Source: [Eubacterium] cellulosolvens LD2006
GTDB taxonomy: Bacteria > Bacillota > Clostridia > Lachnospirales > Lachnospiraceae
Assembly: GCF_000621585.1 (NCBI RefSeq)
Contig: NZ_KK211309.1
Coordinates: 1 to 64,000, forward strand
Direction of reading: 5' to 3'
DNA length: 64,000 nucleotides
Each line of letters starts with the position of its first letter. Position 1 is the stretch's first letter. The translations under genes and the position numbers were made by a program. The notes beneath the pieces are model-generated. The model made no database searches. It saw nothing but the letters and a program-made list of their open reading frames with translations, and was not told the origin of the DNA. This document shows positions 26,582 through 34,286 of the stretch, one piece after another.

Positions 26582-27415
26582 ATGAAAAGACGAATGATTC
26601 CAGTTATTCTCGGAGTAATGACAGTATGCATATGTGCCTGTGGAAAACAGACGAGTTCCGGCAGTGCAGATTCTTCATCTGCGGATCAGTCTGTGACTTC
26701 TAGCAGCGTGAGCAATTCATCTGTGAAAAAGACAGCAGATGTTTCCGTTGACTCTACCGACGGCACATCGCAAAATGGGGATATGAACACGCTCTCGAAT
26801 TCAACGCAAGTGGATGAAAAGAAATTGGAAAACAAAAGTACGGTTGATTACACTCCGTATCAGGAACTGATCGCTAAAATTTCCGATTCCGTTGCCAAAG
26901 TATTAAATGGTGAAGAATATGATCAGGAAGAGATGACACGCATGACAAATTCATTTCAACAATTTGCCATTGGCGTTCATGAGAATCATGACAATACAAA
27001 CTATGGTTATTTTATGCAAGATCTTGATGGGGATGGCATAGATGAACTGCTGATAGGATTCTCCGATAGTTATGTTTGGGAAGTGTACACAATACAGAAC
27101 GATGAATTAGTGAACGTATATCTAACTGCGTGGAGAGGGGGGCTTCAGCTTTGTACAAACGGAAAGATTGAGACTTCTGCCAGCGGAGGGCAATTATATA
27201 GTGCATGGACGTATTCTGAATTTCAAAACGGAGCATTGAATCCTATCGAAACCGTCTTTACCAAATGTGAAGAAAATGATTTTTCAGCCCATCACTGGTA
27301 TTATTCTGAGGGGGATGGATCAAATCAAGATCTTTCAACCGAGATATCTGAGAGTGAGGGAGAAGCAATCAAAGCAAAATATTCGCATCAACAGATGAAC
27401 TTTACTCTGTTTTAA
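26582..27415 (+). CDS. Putative lipoprotein with DxDxDG motif
   Basis: This 277-residue protein has a lipoprotein signal with lipobox ICAC (Cys20). A Ser-rich low-complexity linker (22-80) and a folded C-terminal domain follow. That domain contains QDLDGDGIDELLIGF near 148-162, a calcium-loop-like motif seen in many clostridial surface lipoproteins. No known catalytic domain is recognised. It follows the DUF5648 protein by 57 bases and precedes another lipoprotein by 56 bases, so the three may be one transcript. Confidence 0.75.
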   Translation: MKRRMIPVILGVMTVCICACGKQTSSGSADSSSADQSVTSSSVSNSSVKKTADVSVDSTDGTSQNGDMNTLSNSTQVDEKKLENKSTVDYTPYQELIAKISDSVAKVLNGEEYDQEEMTRMTNSFQQFAIGVHENHDNTNYGYFMQDLDGDGIDELLIGFSDSYVWEVYTIQNDELVNVYLTAWRGGLQLCTNGKIETSASGGQLYSAWTYSEFQNGALNPIETVFTKCEENDFSAHHWYYSEGDGSNQDLSTEISESEGEAIKAKYSHQQMNFTLF

Positions 27416-27471
27416 AGGGCACTTGATCTGTCGCAAGAAAACTCGTGTTGATATAAGAAAGGGAAAATGAT

Positions 27472-28284
27472 GTGATTAAACCAAAAGTATTACCTGGAAT
27501 TCTTCTTGTTTCGATGACCTTATCGTTAACATCTTGCGGAACAACATCGGCTAAGGAAGCGTCGACGGCGGAGGTGCCGAACACCATATCTGTCAAAGAT
27601 ACATTATCTCCTACTTCATCCCCTACTCCGGAGGTGACAGAAGAACCGGAAAACACGGCAACACCGACGCCGTCACCGACACCAACGCCGGAACCTACGG
27701 AAGAAGTCGTAGAAACAGTCAACTTCACACAGGACACGTTTGATCAGATGAGCAAAGGACTTAGCTATCTGCTTTATAATGTCTACGTAAACAGAGAACC
27801 ACCATATGCTTCCGGCGCTGGCTTTCTCACGGATGCAGATGAGGTTTATTTCGACCGGAACAGTTTGCCGGAAGACGTGATCATGAATTGGATGCAATCC
27901 ATGATTATAGGTCTGCATGATTCCTTGTTATATGATGAAAATCATAATTTTTCTGTAACAACTGTTCAGAACTACATGGCGTCTATGATTGGATGGAATA
28001 GCGAAGATCCTCTCTATGGAAGAATGCAGCAGAATAACGGGTATTATCAGGCAGTACAAGCTTCGGGCGCCCCAGGATGGGCTTTGCGTTATATAAGTCA
28101 GGAAAGCGACGGAGAGAATGTGACCGTCACAGCTCAGTTGATTCAAGATTATGTAGTGTACGGTGAAGTGGACAGAGGCGATTTTGCGATGACTTTTCAG
28201 GCAGATGAGAACAGCATGTTTGGCGTACATCTTGTGAAAGTACAGAGAGTACGAGAGGGCGAGACCATGGATCCGTCAAAATAA
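27472..28284 (+). CDS. Putative lipoprotein with Pro/Thr linker
   Basis: This 270-residue protein has the lipobox LTSC (Cys22), a TPTPSPTPTPEPTEE-type spacer (residues 45-78) that should cross the cell wall, and a C-terminal domain of about 185 residues that I do not recognise. The start is GTG; a nearby ATGATGTGA cannot be used because of the stop. AGAAAGGG lies 9 bases upstream. A strong terminator follows at 28346. Confidence 0.75.
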   Translation: MIKPKVLPGILLVSMTLSLTSCGTTSAKEASTAEVPNTISVKDTLSPTSSPTPEVTEEPENTATPTPSPTPTPEPTEEVVETVNFTQDTFDQMSKGLSYLLYNVYVNREPPYASGAGFLTDADEVYFDRNSLPEDVIMNWMQSMIIGLHDSLLYDENHNFSVTTVQNYMASMIGWNSEDPLYGRMQQNNGYYQAVQASGAPGWALRYISQESDGENVTVTAQLIQDYVVYGEVDRGDFAMTFQADENSMFGVHLVKVQRVREGETMDPSK

Positions 28285-28345
28285 GAAAATTGAAGAACTG
28301 GCGGAAAGGGTGGTTCTCCTTTCTGCCGGCATCGAGTAGTTTTTG

Positions 28346-28372
28346 ACCGCGGCTGATGCCGCGGGTTTTTTT
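28346..28372 (+). terminator. Intrinsic terminator of the lipoprotein genes
   Basis: Perfect CCGCGGC (28347-28353) / GCCGCGG (28358-28364) with a TGAT loop, then GGTTTTTTT-like T-run. Confidence 0.95.
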
Positions 28373-28375
28373 AGT

Positions 28376-28510
28376 AAACATCACATAAATTATAAAATAC
28401 TAAAAACATAATAAAAACAATAAAATAAACAGGTACTATACATTGTGTTTATTCTTTGCTATAATGAAAACAAGGAAATCGATACTCATAGTAATTGTGT
28501 TGCTGAAGAC
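28376..28510 (+). promoter_or_regulatory. Leader shared with the Rpn gene, extended -10 promoter
   Basis: This AT-rich segment from AAACATCACATAAATTA to ACATGATGTTAAT is nearly the same as 31518-31660. Both contain TGCTATAATG, an extended -10 box (TATAAT at 28460-28465), followed by AAACAAGGAAATCGATACTC. The duplication of this promoter is what allows the deletion paralogue downstream to be expressed. Confidence 0.7.
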
Positions 28511-28846
28511 ATGATGTTAATTGGAAAACTGGCGCATGATTTCAATTGCATGAATCCGGAGCTGATTTATTTTAAACCGCTTGCGGATGGAATCAGACAT
28601 TTCAAGGAAACAGAGGAGGGACGTGGAAATATGTGTGAAGCATTTGAGAAATTGGCAGAGAAAGTTGCAGACGAAAGAGCGGAGCAGGTAACGAAGCAGG
28701 TGACCAATCGAGTAACCAAGCAAGTGACAAATAAGTATTTAGAAGCTATTATGAAGAGCGGGAAAATCTCTCTGGAAGAGGCTTTTGATATGCTTGAAAT
28801 CACTGGTAAAGATCGCGCAATGTACGCAATATATTTTGCGAAGTAG
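28511..28846 (+). CDS. C-terminal-only Rpn paralogue (internal deletion)
   Basis: The frame from ATG 28511 gives about 111 residues that align with the last 105 or so of the full Rpn protein at 31683 (LAHDFNCMNPELIYFKPLAD, then EAFEKLAEKVADERAEQ). Relative to that gene about 580 bases are missing, including the start and all of the PD-(D/E)XK core, with a junction in TTAATTGGAAA. A better RBS lies inside: GGAGGG (28615-28620), 10 bases, then ATG 28631, giving 71 residues. The full-length gene has the same internal start. It could be a dead remnant or a working C-terminal protein; known Rpn genes make small inhibitors from the C-terminal region. Confidence 0.7.
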   Translation: MMLIGKLAHDFNCMNPELIYFKPLADGIRHFKETEEGRGNMCEAFEKLAEKVADERAEQVTKQVTNRVTKQVTNKYLEAIMKSGKISLEEAFDMLEITGKDRAMYAIYFAK

Positions 28847-28932
28847 AAACACATCATGTTCATTGCATTCGGTTTTGTGGTTCCTCGAGTTAAAGCGCAT
28901 GGAGACTACAAGAAAGCATGATAATTACAAAG

Positions 28933-28960
28933 AGAAACCTTGTGTGAGGTTTCTTTTTTT
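28933..28960 (+). terminator. Intrinsic terminator behind the Rpn paralogue
   Basis: AGAAACCT pairs with AGGTTTCT around TGTGTG, followed by T-run. An R1 fragment begins four bases later. Confidence 0.88.
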
Positions 28961-28963
28961 TCG

Positions 28964-29036
28964 TGTTATAGCTTTCTCCGGGATTTCTATGCCACAAAAC
29001 ACTAAAACGCTCCGTCGGGATGTGCACTCGCGCGAT
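28964..29036 (+). repeat. R1 fragment
   Basis: TGTTATAGCTTTCTCCGGG and GGGATTTCTATGCCACA recall the R1 opening; AACGCTCCGTCGGGATGTGC follows. It runs directly into R3 copy b. Confidence 0.65.
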
Positions 29037-29038
29037 GA

Positions 29039-29445
29039 GCGCGACATGAGCAGGGTGCGAAGTGGCTTGCGAATGGTATCGCTTGTAGAAACGTTTCGGT
29101 TTGCGACTGCGCACATGCACGCAAACACGTCGTCTCGTCGGAAGTGCTGCGCCACCTATTTGCCGCCGGTTCCGGAAACTTGCGCACTTGTTCGTTTATT
29201 CGAGTGTCAGACGGTGATGTGCGCTCGGACAGTCCTCCACCGGCGGCGTTATGCTCGCGCTTCCGTCCTCGACTTCCTATCGTTTGCGTTGCCTGCACAC
29301 AGCCGCAAACCTCAAGTTAACGCTAGAAAATATCTGCAACAATACTATATGACATGTTTTGTTTTTATTTTGTATATGTCCTGGCTGTTTTCTTTCATAA
29401 TATTTAAATATGTGTCAACTTACTGACTGTATTTTTGTAAAGAAA
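29039..29445 (+). repeat. R3 repeat, copy b, with an orphan leader
   Basis: This 407-bp block matches 24882-25287 with few differences. It includes the AT-rich leader up to GTAAAGAAA, but the secreted-protein gene that should follow is missing. The sequence then diverges (GGATCTGGTCCTTTTTC) and leads to an AT-rich acyltransferase gene. Confidence 0.85.
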
Positions 29446-29510
29446 AGGATCTGGTCCTTTTTCTATACACTTGAAAGATGAAAGTAGAAAAATCTGTAAC
29501 AGTAGTATCC

Positions 29511-29547
29511 ATGCGGGTTTCACCCGCATTCACCGAACTTCGGTGAA
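29511..29547. other. Two adjoining hairpins
   Basis: ATGCGGGT/ACCCGCAT (29511-29529) and TTCACCG/CGGTGAA (29529-29547). A direct repeat AATTCAGGAT occurs twice just downstream. They lie in the leader of the acyltransferase gene. Confidence 0.6.
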
Positions 29548-29611
29548 TAATTCAGGATAAGAGAAAATATATATAATTCAGGATTAATTTTGGTTGGGGA
29601 AGGAAAGATTG

Positions 29612-30646
29612 ATGAGTGGAAAATCTAGGATAGTAGAAATAGATATATTAAAGGGTTTGTGTATGTTGTTTGTTGTTCTAGGACATGCTGGTTTTTTCAA
29701 AAGTATAGGTGTTATGTGGATGTTTTCTGCTTTTTATATGCCGTGTTTTTTTCTGCTTTCGGGTCTGCTGGCAAACTTTGATAAATATAATTTTAAAACC
29801 TATGTAAATAAACAAATTAAAAGATTGATTATTCCTTATTTTTTTTGGGCGTTCTTTCATCTACTAATTATGATAGTTGTAAATAGTATTAGACATGATA
29901 CGAATTCAACTGAATATATTAAAGGTGTATTTTGGGATAATAATATTCATTTTCCTATTGCTGGGGCGTTGTGGTTTGTAAGTAGTGTCTTTTTTGTAAG
30001 TATTGGTTGCTTTCTTTTATATAGCGTTGTAGGGAGTGTATATCTTCGGGTAACTATTATTATTATTGTTGTTTATATTGGATTGTATGTGAGACCTTTT
30101 TTACCGTGGTCAATGGATTCAGGATTGGTTGCATTTGGCTTTTTTAGTGTAGGATTCTTCTGGAAAAACATGATTATGAAATTCATGAAGAAAAGTGAAA
30201 ATGGATATATGCTGTTTTTCCTAAAATATGGGATAGTTGTTGCGTTGACGTATTTTATAATTAGTTATTTTAATAGATATGTTAATGTTAGAATATGCGA
30301 ATATGGAAAGAATCCGATGGTCTTCTTTGTGAACGCTTTATTGGGATGTGTGTTTTTTGGGCTTGTGTCTTGTGGATTAAGCAAACTAGGAAGAAAGAGT
30401 AGAATTTTCAAATCAATAATTGTTGATTGGCTTGCAAGTGTAGGCAAAAATTCTATGATATATATCTGCATAAACCAAATCATTGTTATAGCGGTGAGAA
30501 AGATCTTTCAAGTGGGGGAAAGCACAATTAGAATGCTTTTTTGTGGTATTATAACAATGGTAATTATTCATTTTTTCAATAGTTTTTTGCTAAATTTTCC
30601 GAATAAGCAAATACGTGATAATTATAAAATAATAGTTGGTGCATAA
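29612..30646 (+). CDS. Acyltransferase family 3 membrane protein
   Basis: The product of about 344 residues has the family hallmark EIDILKGLCMLFVVLGHAG at 8-26, with the catalytic histidine in LGHAG, followed by roughly ten hydrophobic helices. Members O-acetylate or otherwise acylate surface polysaccharides and lipids; the acceptor here is unknown. ATG 29612 has GGAAGGAAAG upstream; a TTG 18 bases earlier lacks an RBS. The gene is much richer in A/T than its neighbours, which points to recent acquisition, and it sits between a duplicated leader and a transposase remnant. Confidence 0.85.
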   Translation: MSGKSRIVEIDILKGLCMLFVVLGHAGFFKSIGVMWMFSAFYMPCFFLLSGLLANFDKYNFKTYVNKQIKRLIIPYFFWAFFHLLIMIVVNSIRHDTNSTEYIKGVFWDNNIHFPIAGALWFVSSVFFVSIGCFLLYSVVGSVYLRVTIIIIVVYIGLYVRPFLPWSMDSGLVAFGFFSVGFFWKNMIMKFMKKSENGYMLFFLKYGIVVALTYFIISYFNRYVNVRICEYGKNPMVFFVNALLGCVFFGLVSCGLSKLGRKSRIFKSIIVDWLASVGKNSMIYICINQIIVIAVRKIFQVGESTIRMLFCGIITMVIIHFFNSFLLNFPNKQIRDNYKIIVGA

Positions 30647-30670
30647 TTAAATGGATTAGATAATATTAAA

Positions 30671-31357
30671 GGCTCTTCTGGCATAGGTGTGGAAGCGTAA
30701 CCCCCACTTTTCCCTACGCCGCATGAGAAAAAACGCCTCTCCGAGTACCTCGATTTGGCAACGGGATTTTCAGGTCAGAACAATACAGCGTGACCATGTG
30801 AATCATATTGTCGATATCACGAAATCCGTAAGCCTGTCGGATAAGCAGTTTTATCTTGTTGTTGGTTGCTTCGATACGTGCGTTGCTGACATCAAGCCGT
30901 ATCGTGTTCAGGATATGATCCTTTTGCCGCATGATCTTTCTCTGCAGTTCTACGAACTCAGGTATGCGGCAATGCCGGGCCCATTTAACCCAAGCAATGA
31001 GTTCCTGCTCCGCCTCATCGACGTCTTCGATCCGGAAGATCAACCGCAGCTTTTCTTTTAGAAGGTATGCTCGATACAGCTGATTATCAGACTTGGCGAT
31101 TATTTCGAGGCGGACTGCCTGATTCGATGTCAGGTGTTCTGGTGCCTTGCCCAGGGAGTACATGGACTTTTTGATCTGGTCAGCTTTCTTCTTGGCAGCC
31201 GCTGCGATCTGGGCTTCTGTATCGTTCTTCCTGGGACGGCCTTTGCCTCTGTATACAGCAACGGCCTTTGCGGCCTCCTGTGCTCTTCGCCAGGCGGCGA
31301 CACGTACCTTGTCAAGCGCTTCGGTTGCCCACTCCACAACGTGGAACGGATCAACAG
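30671..31357 (-). mobile_element. ISL3-family insertion sequence remnant
   Basis: One end is kept: GGCTCTTCTGGCATAGGTG (30671-30689) resembles ISL3-family terminal inverted repeats, and the transposase C-terminal part reads inward from 31357. The other end and the transposase N-terminus are gone. At about 31356-31358 the sequence switches abruptly into an inverted R3 segment. Confidence 0.8.
30714..31357 (-). pseudogene. Truncated ISL3-family transposase
   Basis: About 214 residues of the DDE transposase of the IS204/IS1001/IS1096/IS1165 (ISL3) type remain. They begin at VDPFHVVEWATEALDKVR, include KGRPRKN-type linker and NKIKLLIRQAYGFRDIDNMI near the C-terminus, and an ARIEATNN segment with the last acidic catalytic residue. 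The first half, with the zinc finger and helix-turn-helix, is missing. The open frame continues upstream into R3 DNA, giving a meaningless N-terminal 56 residues. Confidence 0.85.
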
Positions 31358-31517
31358 AGAAGCGCGAGCATAGCGGAGCCGGTGGAGGCCTGTCTGAGCG
31401 AACAATGCGTAAATTATATAATGAAAGAAAGTTCGCGAGTTTCCGGAACCGGCTCCAAATAAGCGGCGCAGCGATTCCAACGAGACGACGTGTTCGCCCG
31501 ACATGTCGCGAGGACGC
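31358..31517 (-). repeat. R3 partial inverted copy c
   Basis: Read on the minus strand this matches the middle of R3 (CGTCTCGTTGGAA, TTCCGGAAAC, CTCCACCGGC, ATGCTCGCGCTTC), with an AT-rich ATTATATAATGAAAGAAAG insert region that also appears at 37768-37939. It joins the ISL3 remnant on one side and the Rpn leader on the other. Confidence 0.75.
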
Positions 31518-31660
31518 AAACATCACATAAATTACAAAATACTAAAAACATAATAATAGGATTAAAATAAACTAATACTATACATCTTGTTTGTTCTTTG
31601 CTATAATGAAAACAAGGAAATCGATACTCATAGTAATTGTGTTGCAGGAAACATGATGTT
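31518..31660 (+). promoter_or_regulatory. Leader and extended -10 promoter of the Rpn gene
   Basis: Matches 28376-28510. TGC-TATAAT (TATAAT at 31602-31607) is an extended -10 box. The start codon lies about 75 bases further on, after GGGAAGAGG. Confidence 0.7.
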
Positions 31661-31682
31661 AATATGAAATCGAGGGAAGAGG

Positions 31683-32558
31683 ATGGCAAAGAAGGTTACA
31701 GGTAAGAAAGGCTGTAAGATTGAACTTAGCCGGGAAATCAGCGCTGAGCTGGAAAAGACGCTGGACGATCTGACTTTATTTGATGATGACCTTATGGGGA
31801 AAGTCTTTGATGGGAACACGGAAGCTACGGAACTTCTGCTTCAGATAATTCTGGAACGCAAAGACTTTCGTATAATACGGGTAAAGGGGCAGGTTGAATT
31901 TCGAAGTCCCTATGCCAAAGGCAGAACGATCCGGCTGGACATTCTTGCAACGGGAGAAGACGGGACAGAGTTTAACGTTGAAGTTCAGCGGAATACAAAA
32001 GGATCACATATCCGCAGGGCGAGATATCATCAGAGTATGATTGATGCGAGATTGCTGAAGCGGAATCAGGATTTCCAGGAACTGAAAGACACGTATGTGA
32101 TTTTCATATGTCAGCATGACAAGTTTAAGCAGAACAAGCCGGTCTATCATGTCGATAAGACGATCAGAGAAACCGGGAAGAATTTCGATGACGGCGCTCA
32201 TGTCATCTATGTAAATGGAGGGTACAGGGGCGACGACGATTTTGGAAAGCTGGCGCATGACTTCAACTGCAAAAATCCGGAGCTGATCTACTACAAACCG
32301 TTAGCGGATGGTGTCAGACATATCAAGGGAACAGAGAAAGGACGTGGGAATATGTGTGAGGCATTTGAGAGACTGGCAGAGAAAGTTGCGGATGAAAGAG
32401 CTGAACAGGTAACGAAGCAGGTAACCAGGCAAATGACAAATAAGTATCTAGAAGCGATTATGAAGAGCGGGAAAATTTCTTTGGCGGAAGCTCTTGATAT
32501 GTTCGATATTACAGGGAAAGATCGTGAAATGTACGAGAAACAGTTTGCAGAGTATTAA
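31683..32558 (+). CDS. Rpn/PD-(D/E)XK nuclease family protein (PDDEXK_2)
   Basis: This 291-residue protein belongs to the Rpn family, once annotated as PD-(D/E)XK transposases and now seen as DNA nucleases with recombination or anti-phage roles. DDLTLFDDDLMGKVF opens the domain. The active site is visible as RLDILATGEDG (Asp near 80) and VEVQR (Glu/Gln near 92-94). The C-terminal region has a repeated TKQVT segment. An internal RBS and ATG at 32352 would make a 68-residue C-terminal product. RBS GAAGAGG. It has a terminator (R4) behind it and sits next to mobile elements. Confidence 0.85.
   Translation: MAKKVTGKKGCKIELSREISAELEKTLDDLTLFDDDLMGKVFDGNTEATELLLQIILERKDFRIIRVKGQVEFRSPYAKGRTIRLDILATGEDGTEFNVEVQRNTKGSHIRRARYHQSMIDARLLKRNQDFQELKDTYVIFICQHDKFKQNKPVYHVDKTIRETGKNFDDGAHVIYVNGGYRGDDDFGKLAHDFNCKNPELIYYKPLADGVRHIKGTEKGRGNMCEAFERLAEKVADERAEQVTKQVTRQMTNKYLEAIMKSGKISLAEALDMFDITGKDREMYEKQFAEY
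32337..32558 (+). other. Internal RBS and start for a C-terminal Rpn product
   Basis: AAAGGA (32337-32342), 9 bases, ATG 32352, in frame with the Rpn gene. The predicted product is 68 residues (MCEAFERLAEKVADERAEQ...). The same RBS and ATG are conserved in the deletion paralogue at 28615-28633. Whether it is used is unknown. Confidence 0.5.
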
Positions 32559-32574
32559 GAGAAGGGATCGCGCA

Positions 32575-32622
32575 GCGGTCGGCAGAGAATCGGTAAAGAG
32601 CCGAATCTGCCGGCCGCTTTTT
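32575..32622 (+). terminator. R4 terminator behind Rpn
   Basis: GCGGTCGGCAGA...TCGG pairs with CCGA...TCTGCCGGCCGC and is followed by TTTTT. The same hairpin with small changes is at 37627-37675. Confidence 0.85.
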
Positions 32623-32839
32623 GCTGCCAAGAGAAATGCTAGATAACCATTCGTGAACCCAAACATTACATCGCCCGTTTGCGGCGGCTGATCCAACTAC
32701 ACGGTGATCATGTTCATTAGCCAAAACATTCCGATACTCGTTTGCGGACTTGTTATATGCCGGTCGAACGGTAGGAAAACATTCTGAACAATACTATATG
32801 ACACGTTTCGTTTTTTTTTGTATATGTCCTGGCTTTTTT
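32623..32839 (+). repeat. Mosaic of R4 tail and R3 leader
   Basis: TGCTGCCAAG...ATTACATCGCCCGTTTGCGG matches 37670-37735. From CGAACGGTAGGAA it switches into the R3-type leader GAACAATACTATATGACACG and TGTATATGTCCTGGCTTTTTT. The leader is cut here by the IS256-family element and resumes at 34217. Confidence 0.75.
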
Positions 32840-34216
32840 GATGACGTACAATAAGTTTCGCAAATTCCATTTCATAATAAAAATAGACATAGTCTATTGC
32901 CGTCGGTAAAATTAAGTTACCACACAAAACCCACCGAGGAGGCAATAGCTATGTCTGATAACATTATACAGCTCAATGAGGATCTCATAAAGAACAATCT
33001 TAAGGACTTGGTTCGAAACAGTGTCGAGGAAACACTGAATGCTCTTCTAGATCATGAGGCTGATGAACTCATAAACGCTGAGAAATATGAGCGTTCAAGC
33101 GATAGAAAAGGATATCGTTCAGGTCATTACGAGCGTAACTTTTCTACAACTGCCGGTGATGTTACTCTCAAAATGCCAAAGCTCAAAGGCATCCAGTTTG
33201 AGACTGCTATTATCGAACGCTACAAACGCCGTGAATGTTCTGTGGAAGAAGCGCTCATTGAGATGTACCTCGCCGGTGTTTCTGTGCGTCGCGTTGAGGA
33301 CATTACCGAAGCACTTTGGGGATCCAAAGTGTCTCCCGGAACAATTAGTAACCTTAACAAAAAAGCATACGTGCACATTGAGGAATGGCGCAACCGTCAA
33401 CTTTCAGAGGAGTACCCGTATGTTTATGTGGACGGCGTTTACCTCAAGCGTAGTTGGGGCGGTGAAGTTCAAAACGTTTCCGTTCTTGTTGCCATCGGCG
33501 TTAATAACGAAGGCTACCGCGAGATCATCGGGGCCGCTGAAGGCATGAAAGAGGATCATGAAAGTTGGAAAAACTTTTTTGTAAGCCTCAAAGAACGTGG
33601 TTTACAAGGGGTTCGCCTCATCATTGGAGACAAATGTCTAGGAATGCTCGAAAGCATCCCGGAAGTGTTTCCTTCTGCGAAGTATCAGCGTTGCACGGTT
33701 CATTTTTACAGAAATGTATTTACGGTAACTCCACGGACAAAAATGAAAAATGTAGCCAGAATGCTGAAAGCCATTCATGCTCAGGAAAGTAAGTCAGCTG
33801 CTCGTGAAAAAGCCATAAAGGTAGTTGAAGAGCTTCGCGCCATGAAGCTTTCTGCAGCTGCAAAAAAGGTTGAAGAAAGCATAGAAGAAACACTGACCTA
33901 TATGGACTTTCCAGCAGAGCATTGGCTTCGGATCAGAACGAATAACACAACAGAACGAGTAAATCGTCAGATCAAGCGGAGAACCCGGGCTATCGGAGCT
34001 TTTCCAGATGGACAAAGCGCTCTAATGCTTGTTTGTGCAAGATTACGCCATGTCGCAGCTTCAGAGTGGGGTTCAAAGCGTTATCTCAACATGCACCATC
34101 TGTATGAACTTGAATTTCAGAAACGCTTTGATGAACAGTCAGCTGCTCAAACAGAAGTTGGATGATCTACTAACCGACGGTCAAAATTGAATTTGCGAAA
34201 AAATGTTGACACCATC
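32840..34216 (+). mobile_element. IS256-family insertion sequence, apparently complete
   Basis: About 1.38 kb. The ends are imperfect inverted repeats: GATGACGTACAATAAGTTTC at 32840 and, inverted, GATGGTGTCAACATTTTTTC ending at 34216, both running into TCGCAAATTC. CTTTTTT stands on both flanks (32833-32839 and 34217-34223), consistent with a target duplication, although the T-run makes its exact length unclear. The flanks together rebuild the leader seen at 25180-25290. Confidence 0.85.
32951..34165 (+). CDS. IS256-family transposase
   Basis: The 404-residue mutator-type DDE transposase is full length. It has SDRKGYRSGHYERNFSTTAG near the N-terminal third, the first Asp in YVYVDGVYLKRSW, the second in RLIIGDKCLGML, a CTVHFYRNVF segment, and the late NNTTERVNRQIKRRTRAIG with the last acidic residue. 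ATG 32951 follows GAGGAGGC; an upstream GTG-like frame start at 32897 is not needed. No frameshift or stop is present, so the element may be active. Confidence 0.93.
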   Translation: MSDNIIQLNEDLIKNNLKDLVRNSVEETLNALLDHEADELINAEKYERSSDRKGYRSGHYERNFSTTAGDVTLKMPKLKGIQFETAIIERYKRRECSVEEALIEMYLAGVSVRRVEDITEALWGSKVSPGTISNLNKKAYVHIEEWRNRQLSEEYPYVYVDGVYLKRSWGGEVQNVSVLVAIGVNNEGYREIIGAAEGMKEDHESWKNFFVSLKERGLQGVRLIIGDKCLGMLESIPEVFPSAKYQRCTVHFYRNVFTVTPRTKMKNVARMLKAIHAQESKSAAREKAIKVVEELRAMKLSAAAKKVEESIEETLTYMDFPAEHWLRIRTNNTTERVNRQIKRRTRAIGAFPDGQSALMLVCARLRHVAASEWGSKRYLNMHHLYELEFQKRFDEQSAAQTEVG

Positions 34217-34233
34217 CTTTTTTTCTATACAAT
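34206..34233 (+). promoter_or_regulatory. Possible hybrid promoter at the IS256 end
   Basis: TTGACA (34206-34211) lies in the right end of the insertion sequence and points outward. TACAAT (34228-34233) lies in the resident leader, 16 bp further. The start would be about 45 bases before the LRR gene ATG. Outward -35 boxes in IS256-type ends are known to make hybrid promoters. Confidence 0.6.
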
Positions 34234-34286
34234 AATGAAATATATGTCAACTTAAGACAGTATTTTCATCAGGGAAAGGAGAAGCT

